Source of the DNA: Pseudooceanicola sp. | GTDB lineage: Bacteria > Pseudomonadota > Alphaproteobacteria > Rhodobacterales > Rhodobacteraceae | Length of the DNA stretch: 43,800 bases | Direction: 5' to 3' | NCBI GenBank assembly: GCA_002709085.1 | Contig: PAPR01000012.1 | Location: forward strand, 1 to 43,800 | Position numbers and translations under genes: made by a program | Shown here: piece by piece, positions 17,423 to 25,813 of the stretch | How positions within the stretch are numbered: the stretch's first letter is position 1 | Layout of the letters: the number at the start of each line of letters is the position of its first letter | The notes under the pieces: model-generated | Database searches by the model: none | Seen by the model: only the letters and a program-made list of their open reading frames with translations | Told to the model about the DNA's origin: nothing

Positions 17423-18139
17423 CTACTCCGAGAGATATTTCTCCAGCACCATCAGCGGCATAGCGCCTTGTAGCATCATGCGCGGCAGGACGTAGGCGGG
17501 CGCGCTGTCCATCTCCAGCGCGGCAAAGGCGGCTGCCTCCTGACGTGGTTCTGCGCGCAGCATCCGATCCGTGGGCCAGCGGTTCTCGTCCAGGATCGCG
17601 GAAAGATCGGCCTCTGTCCCGGCGGCCAACAGCTTGCGATGTGCGTCGTGATAGGCCTGCGCACCTTGGCGGTCGAGCAGCGATAGCAAGGTCTGCGCCG
17701 CCCCGCTTTCTCCGGCGAACCTCGGTTCGACGCGGATGTCGGGGTGCCGCGTGACCAGCGTTTCCAGGTCCGCCCAGGCCGCGCCACAGGAGGCGCAGGG
17801 GTAATCCTCGAAAAATAGAATGGTTATTCCGGGATCGGTCGCGCCGATTCCGCGCGCCGTCGCGACAAACAAATCGGCGTTCTCCTCGAGGCGATCAAGA
17901 TCGGCCTGCACATATTCGCTGTAAAGGCTCGGGGCGGGCGGGTTTATGGCCTTGTCGACCAACTCCGGCTCCGCCAGCAGGAGGGCGCGAACCTCTTCGC
18001 CAAGGGCCGCGCGCTCTTTCGGGGTCAGGTCCAACCCGCTGGCCAGCGTACTGGTCGCAGACAGGCAAAGCGCGGCGGTCGCGCCAAGCCGACGCATCGC
18101 CAGTTCCATGCGCCTGTGCCTCCACCGTGCGACAGTCAT
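17423..18139 (-). CDS. DsbA-family periplasmic thioredoxin-like protein (CASC type)
   Basis: 238 residues with a signal-peptide-like N-terminus (hydrophobic core about residues 18-33, LASG cleavage region). A thioredoxin-like DsbA domain has the redox motif CASC (Cys115, Cys118) after ITILFFEDYP. The expected cis-proline loop before the last strands reads SAPAYVLP rather than the usual GTPTF. Start: ATG at 18139 with GAGGG upstream, 4 bases after the stop of the preceding DsbA-like gene. The two proteins share layout (a leucine-rich PELVDKA/PEVIMEA helix, then the thioredoxin part) and look like tandem paralogues, this one more diverged. A disulfide oxidase, isomerase or reductase role cannot be decided. 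Confidence 0.82.
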   Translation of the reverse strand: MTVARWRHRRMELAMRRLGATAALCLSATSTLASGLDLTPKERAALGEEVRALLLAEPELVDKAINPPAPSLYSEYVQADLDRLEENADLFVATARGIGATDPGITILFFEDYPCASCGAAWADLETLVTRHPDIRVEPRFAGESGAAQTLLSLLDRQGAQAYHDAHRKLLAAGTEADLSAILDENRWPTDRMLRAEPRQEAAAFAALEMDSAPAYVLPRMMLQGAMPLMVLEKYLSE

Positions 18140-18143
18140 GGGA

Positions 18144-18887
18144 TCAACCCTCGCGCTGATCCGAGACGATCTGCTGCATCGCGTCCAGAGGAACATAGCC
18201 CCGGATGAGCTGATCCTCGAAGACAAAGGTCGGGGTGCCGTTGATTTTGAGCTTGGTTGCCAGCTCGTGATTTTCGCGGATGTCGGCGTCGATAGCTGAA
18301 TCCTCCAGCGCGGCGACAATCGGCTCAGGATCGAGACCGAGGCCGGAGGCCAGTCGTGACAGCGCCGCGGGATCGGTCGCGCCGTTGTAATCCATCAGGG
18401 CCTCATGCATCAGCTCATAAGCCTCGCCGCCCGCGACCTTATAGGTCGCGATGGCAAAGCGGGAACTGTCGAGCGAGGCTTGCCCGAGGATCGGGAACTC
18501 CTTGACCACAAGGCGGATATTGCCGTCGGATGAGACCAGCTCCATCACCTCGTCAAAGGCCTTGCGGCAATAGCCACAGCGGTAATCGAGGAATTCGACG
18601 ACTGTGACATCCCCGTCGGGATTGCCACCGACCCAGGAAAATCCATCTTCGAAGATCGCATCGGCATTGTCACGGACAAGCGCCAGATCGTCGGTCTCCT
18701 GGGCGGAGGCGTTGCGCGCTTCCAGCACGCTGACGGCTTCCATGATGACCTCGGGGTTATCCAGCAGGTAGGTGCGGACCTCGTCCCGGAAGGTGTCACG
18801 CTCAGCCTCGGTCATGTCTGTCAGGTCGAAAGCCTGCACAGGGGCGGCGAGCAGTCCCAGCAGGGCAAAGGGGGCGAGGCGTTTCAT
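18144..18887 (-). CDS. DsbA-family thiol:disulfide oxidoreductase (CGYC type)
   Basis: 247 residues with a clear signal peptide (MKRLAPFALLGLLAAPVQA). An N-terminal helical stretch of about 70 residues precedes the thioredoxin/DsbA domain with CGYC (Cys104, Cys107) after VVEFLDYR, and the cis-Pro loop GTPTF near residue 217. This matches the BdbD/Com1-like DsbA group of alphaproteobacteria, whose members form disulfides in exported proteins. An AGGAG ribosome-binding site at the right distance favours the start at 18887. It sits between the M48 protease and the CASC-type paralogue, 26 and 4 bases away, in one operon. Confidence 0.92.
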   Translation of the reverse strand: MKRLAPFALLGLLAAPVQAFDLTDMTEAERDTFRDEVRTYLLDNPEVIMEAVSVLEARNASAQETDDLALVRDNADAIFEDGFSWVGGNPDGDVTVVEFLDYRCGYCRKAFDEVMELVSSDGNIRLVVKEFPILGQASLDSSRFAIATYKVAGGEAYELMHEALMDYNGATDPAALSRLASGLGLDPEPIVAALEDSAIDADIRENHELATKLKINGTPTFVFEDQLIRGYVPLDAMQQIVSDQREG

Positions 18888-18913
18888 ATTAAGGCTCCTG
18901 TTGGGAATAGTCG

Positions 18914-20245
18914 TCATTTCTGGTTCTTCACCGCATTCAACACATCCTGCGCGCGCTGCCAACCGGGCGAGCCGCGCGGTAGCAATCCGGTGGCGCGGGC
19001 GGCAAGAATGTCGGCCTCTTTCATCCGACCACGCAACGCATGACGTTCAGCGGTGACAAGGTTCGCCATCCCGAGATTTCCAAGCTTGGCATAAGCGGTG
19101 CCGAGGTCGCGCAGCGCCATGTCGTTGCGCCAGTCCCGCGCGATGGAGCGTTCCAGATGCGGTACCGCCTGCCGGTAGCGCTCCGGCTCGCCGAGCGCAA
19201 CGAGTGCGCGGCCATAGCCGGCCTGGATAAGTGTGTTCTTCGGCGCGGCTTTCAGTGCCGCTCCATAGGCGTTCACGGCGGCGCCCCAGTTCCGGGTTTC
19301 CAGCAGGATCTGACCACGCAGGTCATTGTAGTAGGGATCGCCGGGTCGCACGGCGCGGGCGCGATCCAGCGCGGCCAGCGCCTTTTTCGTCTGGTTCAGG
19401 CGGTGGTAGGCCACCGCTTCACGCATGGCGCGCACGTCCCCGGCGGGGCTTTCATGGGCGCGCTGGAAGGTCCATTTGGGATTGCGCACAAAGGCCGAAA
19501 GCTTGCCCTTGGCACGGTCAAACCAATACTCCGCCGTCGGGTCCGGCGCATGCGGCTTGCCGTAACTGACGGCCAGCGCCTTGATCTGGCGCAGCCGGTC
19601 GCGCGAAAGGGGGTGGGAGCGGGCGTAAATATCCTGGCGACGCTCCGGCAGGGCCTCTTGCCCCGCGAATAACTCCATCACCGAAACGGCCCCGGCGGTT
19701 TCGACCCCGGCGGCGGCGAGGTAGCGGATGCTCGATTGATCCGCCGCGCTTTCTTCGGCCCGGGTGTGGCCAAAAAACACCCGTCGGGCAGAGGCACCGA
19801 CGCCGAAGGCCACCGCGCCTGCCGCCTCCATCTGCCCCGTGGCCGCGCCCGCCGCGACCGAGAGCGCCGTGCCCAGCAGTGCGACATTGCGCGCCGATTG
19901 CATGTTGGCAGAGCGCTGGATCAGGTGACCATTGGCGATATGCGCAGCCTCATGGGCGATGACGGCCTGTAGTTCAGAGGCTTTCGTGAGGCGCAGGATC
20001 ATGCCGGAGTGAATGTAGATCGCAGTCGGGTCGAGCACGAATGCGTTCATGGCATTGTCCTCGACCACGTAGATCCCAACCCGCGACGGGCTGAGCCCGG
20101 CCGCCCGCAGCACCGGCCCGGACAACTGGCCGAGCGCATGTTCGATGTCGGCGTCCCGGACCAGCGTCGCCGCCTGCACCGCGCGCGGCAGGCTGGCCGC
20201 CAACACAACGCCGAGGGCGAGGACAATCAGGAAAGGGCGGATCAT
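18914..20245 (-). CDS. M48 metalloprotease with TPR region, BepA-like
   Basis: 443 residues with a signal peptide (first about 25 residues). Zinc protease motif HEAAH (His98, Glu99, His102) and downstream ExxAD (Glu165 to Asp169) as the third ligand, typical of M48. The C-terminal half (about residues 270-430) has TPR-like helical repeats (AVAYHRLNQTKKALAALDRA, then RGQILLETRNWGAAVNAYGAAL). The layout equals BepA (YfgC) of E. coli, a periplasmic protease/chaperone that surveys outer-membrane protein assembly. It heads an operon with two DsbA-family genes. GAGG lies 3 bases before the chosen ATG. It is divergent from an aminotransferase gene, with starts 52 bases apart. Confidence 0.9.
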   Translation of the reverse strand: MIRPFLIVLALGVVLAASLPRAVQAATLVRDADIEHALGQLSGPVLRAAGLSPSRVGIYVVEDNAMNAFVLDPTAIYIHSGMILRLTKASELQAVIAHEAAHIANGHLIQRSANMQSARNVALLGTALSVAAGAATGQMEAAGAVAFGVGASARRVFFGHTRAEESAADQSSIRYLAAAGVETAGAVSVMELFAGQEALPERRQDIYARSHPLSRDRLRQIKALAVSYGKPHAPDPTAEYWFDRAKGKLSAFVRNPKWTFQRAHESPAGDVRAMREAVAYHRLNQTKKALAALDRARAVRPGDPYYNDLRGQILLETRNWGAAVNAYGAALKAAPKNTLIQAGYGRALVALGEPERYRQAVPHLERSIARDWRNDMALRDLGTAYAKLGNLGMANLVTAERHALRGRMKEADILAARATGLLPRGSPGWQRAQDVLNAVKNQK

Positions 20246-20297
20246 TGACCTCAAGTCGAACTCCGTTGAAAAGGTGGCGACACTGTCGGAGATGAAT

Positions 20298-21452
20298 ATG
20301 CGGGTTTCAAGCCGGGGCGACGTCGATCCCTTTATTGTGATGAATATACTGAAGATGGCGGCCGACGCCGAAGCGTCCGGGCGCCACGTCATTCACATGG
20401 AAATCGGCCAACCTGGAACGCCCGCGCCCAAGCTGGCGCGTGAGAGGGTGGCGGCGGCGCTGGAGAGCGAACCGCTGGGCTATACCGTCGCGCTCGGTCT
20501 TCCGGCGCTGCGCAAACGCATCGCCGCGCTCTATGATGAGTGGTATGGCGTCGATCTCGACCCGGCGCGGGTGATCGTCACGCCGGGGTCGTCGGGGGGC
20601 TTCCTGCTGAGTTTCACGGCGCTGTTCGACACCGGCGACCGGGTGGGCATCGCTAACCCCGGATACCCGGCCTACCGGCAGATCCTCAAGGCGCAGGGGC
20701 TGGAGACCGTGTTGATCCGCACCGAGATGCAGGACGGTTATCAATTGCGCCCCGATCAGATCACAGGCGCCGGGCTGAACGGTGTTCTTGTCGCATCGCC
20801 CGCCAATCCGACCGGAACGATGTTGAACCGGGACCAGCTGACCGGGCTGATCGATGCCGCGCGTCAAAGCGACACGGCGTTCATCTCGGACGAGATCTAT
20901 CATGGGTTGCACTACGGGGATCGCGGTGTCTCGGCGTTGGAGATTGCCGACGACGCCTTTGTGATCAACTCGTTTTCCAAGTATTTCTCGATGACGGGGT
21001 GGCGCATCGGCTGGATGGTGGTGCCGTCGGCGCAGATATCGCGCATCGAGAAGCTTGCTCAGCATATGTTTATCTGTGCGCCGCACGTCAGTCAGGTCGC
21101 GGCCCTTGGGGCGCTGGAGGCCTCAGGTGAGCTGTCCGAGAACCTGTCGATCTACAGCAACAACCGGCAAATCGTGCTCGACGGGTTGGCGGCTGCGGGG
21201 ATCACCCGGTTTGCGCCGCCGGACGGTGGTTTTTATGTTTACGCCGATATAGCCCATTTGGGGGAGGACAGTCTGACCCTCGCCAAAACGCTGCTGGACG
21301 AAGAGGGGGTGGCCGTCACGCCCGGCTATGATTTCGACGCGGAACGGGGCGGCCATATGTGGCGGCTTTCCTATGCGGGCGGGAGCGATGACATCCGCGA
21401 AGGGATGGAGCGGATCGCGAGATTTGCGGCACGTCGGGGCGGGTTGGACTGA
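20298..21452 (+). CDS. class I/II PLP-dependent aminotransferase
   Basis: 384 residues, fold type I. Seen: HMEIGQPGTPAPKLARE at the N-terminus, GLPALRKRIAALYDEWYG, VTPGSSGGFLLSFTALF (cofactor phosphate cup), SPANPTGTM (the conserved Asn contacting the PLP ring), ISDEIYHGLHYG (Asp to the pyridine nitrogen), and SFSKYFSMTGWRIGW with the Schiff-base Lys. This is the aspartate/aromatic aminotransferase-like group with broad possible substrates. Two ATGs lie 6 bases apart; CGGAG is 7 bases before the second (20298), so that one was chosen. Translation upstream of this lies inside the divergent M48 gene. It is transcribed towards the XRE-type gene. Confidence 0.93.
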   Translation: MRVSSRGDVDPFIVMNILKMAADAEASGRHVIHMEIGQPGTPAPKLARERVAAALESEPLGYTVALGLPALRKRIAALYDEWYGVDLDPARVIVTPGSSGGFLLSFTALFDTGDRVGIANPGYPAYRQILKAQGLETVLIRTEMQDGYQLRPDQITGAGLNGVLVASPANPTGTMLNRDQLTGLIDAARQSDTAFISDEIYHGLHYGDRGVSALEIADDAFVINSFSKYFSMTGWRIGWMVVPSAQISRIEKLAQHMFICAPHVSQVAALGALEASGELSENLSIYSNNRQIVLDGLAAAGITRFAPPDGGFYVYADIAHLGEDSLTLAKTLLDEEGVAVTPGYDFDAERGGHMWRLSYAGGSDDIREGMERIARFAARRGGLD

Positions 21453-21536
21453 GGGTCAGGCGCATGGCGAGGGCGCGCTGAAAGACCCCATCAGCAGGGC
21501 AACAGGGCAGATCCGTTCGCGATGCTCCGGCCCGCC

Positions 21537-22358
21537 TCAGCGGAAGGGTTCATCCATCCGCAGCAAGCGCTGGTGAAATTTCGGCAGTTGGTCATAGGCG
21601 ATAAGCCCGCCTTCTTTCGCGGTCCAGCGAATGGCGGCGCGATTGGTTCCGAGGTGCTCGTAGACCGTGCGTTCCACGCGGCGGCTGCGCACTGTCTCGC
21701 GTACTGATCGCGCCGAATACCCTTCGAGAAAATGCCCGTCCATTGACGGATACCGCGACAGGAACTGGTAGGAACAGGTGATCGAACCCCGCCGCGCAGC
21801 GACATTGGCGACGCCCTCTTCCTGGAGCAGAAAAATTCCGCGAAATTCACGTGTTGGCCCGTCTGTGGCAAGGCCCTGCTGCTCCATCGCATCCTTGGCT
21901 TCGTATCCGCGCAGGAAGGTATAGCCGTCCTCGCGAAACACCAGCAGCATCCCCATGACGGCCAGGGTATCGTCCACAAAAGAGCGGCGCGAGAACCGAT
22001 AGAGGCCAGAGGGAACCACGTCTTCGGGAACCTGGGTGGATTTACGTCCCATGAAGTCGCGGATCGAGGGGTGGTTCAGCAATTCACTGCTACCTTCGGG
22101 CACGCTGTCGACCGGTTCCAGCAAGATGCGGGCATCCTTGCCGAAAAACGCACAGATGCGATGCAACACGTCCGGGCGAGGGAAGCTCTCGCCTGACAGA
22201 TAGCGGTTGAATTGCGTTCGATTTATCCCAAGATCGCGGCAAAGGCTCGCGATGGAGGAATACTCCGCACTCATTTGTCGCAAGTTCGCGCCAAATATAT
22301 TTCTTATTCCAGCCGGGTCAGTTGGCACCTGACTCACATTCTTGGCAGATCGCAACAA
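21537..22358 (-). CDS. XRE/Cro-like helix-turn-helix regulator with unknown C-terminal domain
   Basis: 273 residues. Residues 30-75 form a Cro/CI-type HTH (SIASLCRDLGINRTQFNRYLSGESFPRPDVLHRICAFF). The remaining 190 residues have no motif known to me; they are predicted soluble, with beta-rich segments such as GLYRFSRRSFVDDTLAVMGMLLVF and REFRGIFLLQEEGVANVAARRG, and could sense a ligand. The gene is divergent from a small unknown gene, and the gap between them has three related TGACGYTA half-sites, so self-regulation plus control of the neighbour is plausible. It converges on the aminotransferase gene with 84 bases between. Confidence 0.8.
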   Translation of the reverse strand: MLRSAKNVSQVPTDPAGIRNIFGANLRQMSAEYSSIASLCRDLGINRTQFNRYLSGESFPRPDVLHRICAFFGKDARILLEPVDSVPEGSSELLNHPSIRDFMGRKSTQVPEDVVPSGLYRFSRRSFVDDTLAVMGMLLVFREDGYTFLRGYEAKDAMEQQGLATDGPTREFRGIFLLQEEGVANVAARRGSITCSYQFLSRYPSMDGHFLEGYSARSVRETVRSRRVERTVYEHLGTNRAAIRWTAKEGGLIAYDQLPKFHQRLLRMDEPFR

Positions 22359-22400
22359 AAGTATGAACTCCGCTAGTCTTTTCCTGTTTACCGCCCCATC

Positions 22401-22451
22401 TGACGCTAATTGGAGGCAATTCTAATTTGTAGTGACGTTATTTAGCGTCAC
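22401..22451. promoter_or_regulatory. cluster of three TGACGyTAa-type half-sites in a divergent promoter
   Basis: TGACGCTAAT (22401-22410, plus), TGACGTTATT (22433-22442, plus) and TGACGCTAAA (22441-22450, minus). The last two form an inverted pair GTGACG-N8-CGTCAC (22432-22451). They occupy the promoter of the XRE gene and the region before the small divergent gene, which is where an autoregulator would bind. Confidence 0.5.
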
Positions 22452-22590
22452 GGTGCGAACTCTATAGCGACAGAAAATAATTGCAACGACACATTTTGCA
22501 TAGGGCTTTCACAGGATGGGTCATATGCGGACGCCGATCAATTCCACACAGTGGGGTAAACGGAAACATAATATCCGGAGGGACTGATAC

Positions 22591-23025
22591 ATGTTTGGTG
22601 TCGTATTGTGGAGCAGCCGGAAAGCGAACTCAGCGGTAATCTGGTGCGAAGACCACGGGGATCTCGCCTATCTCGACCTGTCGGAATACTTTTTGGATCA
22701 CGCCGGAGATATGGTGCCCGGCGTCAAGACTCCCCAAGCGGGTGATCTTATTCGCTTTGAAACTCAGTGGGTTGCGGCGGTCAGACGCGCACGTCACGCT
22801 GTTATGGTGTCACCTGAGCATTGCCCCAACCTGTCAGAAGCCCTCTGCGCTGCGCGTGCAAAGGTCACCGGGGATGCGGCGCGGCGAAACGGTCAGGAAA
22901 TTACGGTGTCCGGCGGGCCATCAACAGGACGGCGCGGTGAGGTCATCGCGTTTTCGCAAGCGTCCGCGCCCCGCCACGCACAACTTCAGCGAGCGCCGAG
23001 GACCGCGCATGCCTTACAGGGTTAG
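22591..23025 (+). CDS. small protein of unknown function, divergent from XRE regulator
   Basis: 144 residues, starting at ATG with GGAGG 12 bases upstream. The first 100 residues look like a folded small domain: MFGVVLWSSRKANSAVIWCEDHGDLAYL, then VPGVKTPQAGDLIRFETQWVAAVRRARHAVMVSPEH. Strands and hydrophobic spacing suggest a compact beta-barrel-like fold. The last 40 residues are Arg/Ser/Gln-rich and probably disordered. No membrane segment or signal peptide. I cannot name a family with confidence. The divergent promoter it shares with the XRE gene implies linked regulation. Confidence 0.7.
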   Translation: MFGVVLWSSRKANSAVIWCEDHGDLAYLDLSEYFLDHAGDMVPGVKTPQAGDLIRFETQWVAAVRRARHAVMVSPEHCPNLSEALCAARAKVTGDAARRNGQEITVSGGPSTGRRGEVIAFSQASAPRHAQLQRAPRTAHALQG

Positions 23026-23096
23026 GCTCACGCCGCGCTAGGATCACGCGGCCATGGGATCGGGCGGCGGAGTGTCCCTGCACCAAATGAGCGAGG

Positions 23097-23114
23097 CGCC
23101 GGCGCGCGCCGGCG
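23097..23114. repeat. 18-bp perfect GC palindrome downstream of ilvN
   Basis: CGCCGGCGCGCGCCGGCG equals its own reverse complement. It lies 30 bases after the ilvN stop (minus strand). No U-tract follows, so it is not a classical terminator, but it could stall polymerase or protect the 3' end. Confidence 0.4.
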
Positions 23115-23143
23115 GATTGCGGCAGAGGCCAGCTCCTGCGACT

Positions 23144-23710
23144 TTAGGCCACAGACCCGCGAGATAGGGCGGCCACGCCGGTCCGTGCCATTTCGACCAA
23201 GCCCAGGGGACGCATGAGGTCGGCGAAGGCGTCGACCTTGTCCGAAGCCCCGGTCAGTTCGAATACAAAGCTGTCCAGTGTGCTGTCGACCACATTGGCG
23301 CGGAAGATATCAGCCAGCCGCAACGCCTCGACCCGCTTGTCACCGCTGCCGCTGACCTTCAGCAAGGCCAGCTCGCGCTCTACCGCCGGTCCTTCGACGG
23401 TGAGGTCGTTGACGCGGTGCACCGGGACGATGCGGCCCAGTTGCGCCTTGATCTGCTCGATCACCTGGGGCGTGCCACGGGTCACGATGGTGATGCGGCT
23501 GAGGTGTCCGGTGTGGTCGACCTCGGCCACCGTCAGACTGTCGATGTTGTAACCACGGCCCGAAAACAACCCGATGACGCGGGCCAGCACCCCCGCCTCG
23601 TTGTCCACCAACAGGGCGAGGGTGTGGGTTTCCTCAACATCCGAAAAGGTCGGACGCAGGTTATAGGCCGAATGTTTGTTTGCGCCTTTTTTGATCTGTA
23701 GTGCGGACAT
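23144..23710 (-). CDS. ilvN: acetolactate synthase small (regulatory) subunit
   Basis: 188 residues. IlvN/IlvH binds valine for feedback inhibition and stimulates the catalytic subunit. Seen: the N-terminal ACT domain (about residues 28-100: TLALLVDNEAGVLARVIGLFSGRGYNIDSLTVAEVDHTGHLSRITIVTRG, containing the Gly-rich valine-site loop) and the second ferredoxin-like half (ELALLKVSG...LADIFRANVVDSTLDSFVFELTGASDKVDAFADLMRPLG). It follows ilvB by 56 bases on the same strand, under the attenuator at 25.7 kb. The start MSALQIKKG lies just before the ACT domain. Confidence 0.96.
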   Translation of the reverse strand: MSALQIKKGANKHSAYNLRPTFSDVEETHTLALLVDNEAGVLARVIGLFSGRGYNIDSLTVAEVDHTGHLSRITIVTRGTPQVIEQIKAQLGRIVPVHRVNDLTVEGPAVERELALLKVSGSGDKRVEALRLADIFRANVVDSTLDSFVFELTGASDKVDAFADLMRPLGLVEMARTGVAALSRGSVA

Positions 23711-23766
23711 GTCGATGTCTCCGAATTTCGTGGGGCAGGGGGACGGCGGTCGCGGCCTGGGGCCGG

Positions 23767-25521
23767 TCAGACCATGACCGCCCCGCCTTCCTTGATGGCA
23801 TCCTTGGTAGAGGCGTCGCCCAGCAACATCTTGTTGTGCGGCTCACCGCTCGGGATCATGGGAAAGCAGTTCTCGTGCTTTTCCACGAGGCAGTCAAAGA
23901 CCACCGGCCCGTCATGGTTGATCATCTCCATGATCGCGTCGTCCAGATCGGCCGGATCCTTGCACTGGATACCCTTGGCGCCAAAGGCTTCGGCCAGCTT
24001 GACGAAATCGGGCAAGGATTCAGACCAGGAGTGTGAATATCGCTCACCGTGGAGCAATTCCTGCCACTGGCGCACCATGCCGAGGCGTTCGTTGTTCAGG
24101 ATGAACTGCTTGACCGGCAGGCGGAATTGCATTGCGGTGCCCAGCTCCTGCATGTTCATTAACCACGATGCTTCTCCGGCCACGTTGATGACCAGCGCGT
24201 CGCGATGCGCCATCTGCACCCCGATGGAGGCCGGGAAGCCATAGCCCATGGTGCCGAGCCCACCGGAGGTCATCCAGCGGTTGGGCGCCTCGAACGTCAG
24301 ATATTGCGCGGCCCACATCTGATGCTGGCCCACCTCGGTGGTGATGTAGCGGTCACGCCCCTTGGTCAGCGCTTCGAGCCGTTCAAGCGCGTATTGCGGC
24401 TTGATCACCTTATCGGAGGGTTTGTAGTTGAGGCAGTTGATCGCGCGCCACTCCTCGATCTGTTTCCACCACTTTGCAATCGCTTCACGGTTCATCTTGC
24501 GGCCGCGCGACTTCCAGACCTTGAGCAGGTCCTCCAGCACATGCCCGACGTCCCCGACAATCGGGATGTCGACGCGGATCACCTTGTTGATCGACGACGG
24601 GTCTATGTCGATATGCGCCTTTTTCGAATGCGGGCTGAAGGCATCGAGGCGCCCGGTGATCCGGTCATCGAACCGCGCGCCGATATTGATCATCAGGTCG
24701 CAATCGTGCATCGCCATGTTGGCCTCGTAAAGACCGTGCATCCCGAGCATCCCGAGCCAGCCCTTGCCCGAAGCCGGATAGGCGCCAAGCCCCATGAGGG
24801 TCGAGGTGATGGGCGCGCCGGTCGCATCCACCAATTCGCTCAACAACTGGCTGGCCGCAGTGCCCGAGTTGATGACGCCGCCGCCGGTATAAAAAACCGG
24901 CTTCTTCGCGCTTTCCAGCGCCTCGACCAGTTCGATGATCGAATCCATGTCGCCCTTGACCTGCGGCTGGTAGCGCTGCGCGCTGGCCTTGGCAGGGGGT
25001 GTGTAGGTGCCATTGGCGAATTGCACGTCCTTGGGGATGTCGATCAGGACCGGTCCGGGACGTCCCGCTGTGGCGACGTGAAACGCCTCGTGCAGGGTGT
25101 GGGCGAGGCCCCCGGTATCCTTCACCAGCCAGTTGTGCTTGGTACATGGACGGGTGATGCCGACCGTGTCGGCCTCCTGAAACGCATCCGAGCCGATCAT
25201 GAAGGTCGGGACCTGACCGGTTAGCACCACGATCGGGATGGAATCCAGCAGCGCGTCGGTCGACCCGGTCACCGCATTGGTCGCGCCGGGGCCGGAGGTC
25301 ACCAGAACGACGCCGGGCTTGCCGGTCGAACGCGCGTAGCCCTCGGCCGCATGAACCGCGCCTTGTTCGTGGCGCACCAACACGTGCTGAATATCGTTCT
25401 GCTGGAAAATCTCGTCATAGATCGGCAGTACGGCACCACCCGGATAGCCGAAAATCGTGTCGACGCCCTGATCCTTCAGCGCCTGAACCACCATCCTTGC
25501 TCCAGTCATCTGCCGTGCCAT
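23767..25521 (-). CDS. ilvB: acetolactate synthase large (catalytic) subunit
   Basis: 584 residues. AHAS makes acetolactate or acetohydroxybutyrate, the first common step to valine, leucine and isoleucine, with ThDP, FAD and Mg2+. Seen: N-terminal GYPGGAVLPIYDE and RHEQGAVHAAEGYARSTGKPG (with the conserved ThDP glutamate), GPGATNAVTG, FAD-domain segments MLGMHGLYEANMAMH and INIGARFDDR, and the C-terminal ThDP motif beginning GEASWLMN and running to NNERLGMVRQWQELL. The biosynthetic, feedback-inhibited type is implied by the adjacent ilvN. A long leader with a Leu/Val/Ile leader peptide and terminator precedes it. The ilvI symbol is an equal synonym. Confidence 0.97.
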   Translation of the reverse strand: MARQMTGARMVVQALKDQGVDTIFGYPGGAVLPIYDEIFQQNDIQHVLVRHEQGAVHAAEGYARSTGKPGVVLVTSGPGATNAVTGSTDALLDSIPIVVLTGQVPTFMIGSDAFQEADTVGITRPCTKHNWLVKDTGGLAHTLHEAFHVATAGRPGPVLIDIPKDVQFANGTYTPPAKASAQRYQPQVKGDMDSIIELVEALESAKKPVFYTGGGVINSGTAASQLLSELVDATGAPITSTLMGLGAYPASGKGWLGMLGMHGLYEANMAMHDCDLMINIGARFDDRITGRLDAFSPHSKKAHIDIDPSSINKVIRVDIPIVGDVGHVLEDLLKVWKSRGRKMNREAIAKWWKQIEEWRAINCLNYKPSDKVIKPQYALERLEALTKGRDRYITTEVGQHQMWAAQYLTFEAPNRWMTSGGLGTMGYGFPASIGVQMAHRDALVINVAGEASWLMNMQELGTAMQFRLPVKQFILNNERLGMVRQWQELLHGERYSHSWSESLPDFVKLAEAFGAKGIQCKDPADLDDAIMEMINHDGPVVFDCLVEKHENCFPMIPSGEPHNKMLLGDASTKDAIKEGGAVMV

Positions 25522-25674
25522 TTCGCTTCTCCGTTTTGTGACCCTGCCGGGTCGGTCCGTGCCAGTTGAGGCACCTTCGTTCGCATGATGTCGTCCGCGT
25601 CGTGATCAAGTCGCGATCAAGCCGGGGTCAAGCTGGACATGGTCAGGCTTTGTCTTGTCTGAGCCTTGGCCAAT

Positions 25675-25704
25675 AAAAAAGCCCCCGGTTGGTTTTCCGG
25701 GGGC
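25675..25704 (-). terminator. attenuator terminator upstream of ilvB
   Basis: On the minus strand GCCCCCGG pairs with CCGGGGGC (arms 25697-25704 and 25681-25688) around an 8-base loop, followed by TTTTTT. It lies between the leader peptide and ilvB, not after a gene, so it works as a conditional terminator. A second inverted repeat (GCGCATGGG/CCCATGCGC, 25739-25747 and 25703-25711) overlaps its 5' arm by two bases. Confidence 0.85.
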
Positions 25705-25731
25705 GCATGGGGTCCTGATCAGGTTCCGGTG

Positions 25732-25779
25732 CTACCGGCCCATGCGCCTGTTTCCTACGATGACGACTAGCGTTCTCAT
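25732..25779 (-). CDS. ilvL: ilv operon leader peptide
   Basis: A 15-codon frame encodes MRTLVVIVGNRRMGR then TAG. Codons 4-8 are Leu-Val-Val-Ile-Val, exactly the products of the pathway. AGGAG lies 9 bases before the ATG, and a promoter lies 35 bases upstream. The codons just after the control run (11-14) form one arm of a 9-bp inverted repeat, so ribosome stalling would change the RNA fold, and an intrinsic terminator follows before ilvB. This is the full layout of transcription attenuation as known for ilv operons of enterobacteria. The exact antiterminator pairing could not be settled by eye. Too short for routine gene calling. Confidence 0.85.
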   Translation of the reverse strand: MRTLVVIVGNRRMGR

Positions 25780-25813
25780 GCCCGAAGGCTCCTGTTTCTT
25801 ACGTGCATCTCGA

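Noticed and set aside
24205-25224. Plus-strand frame opposite ilvB
   Set aside because: Composition typical of antisense to GC-rich coding; ilvB is certain.
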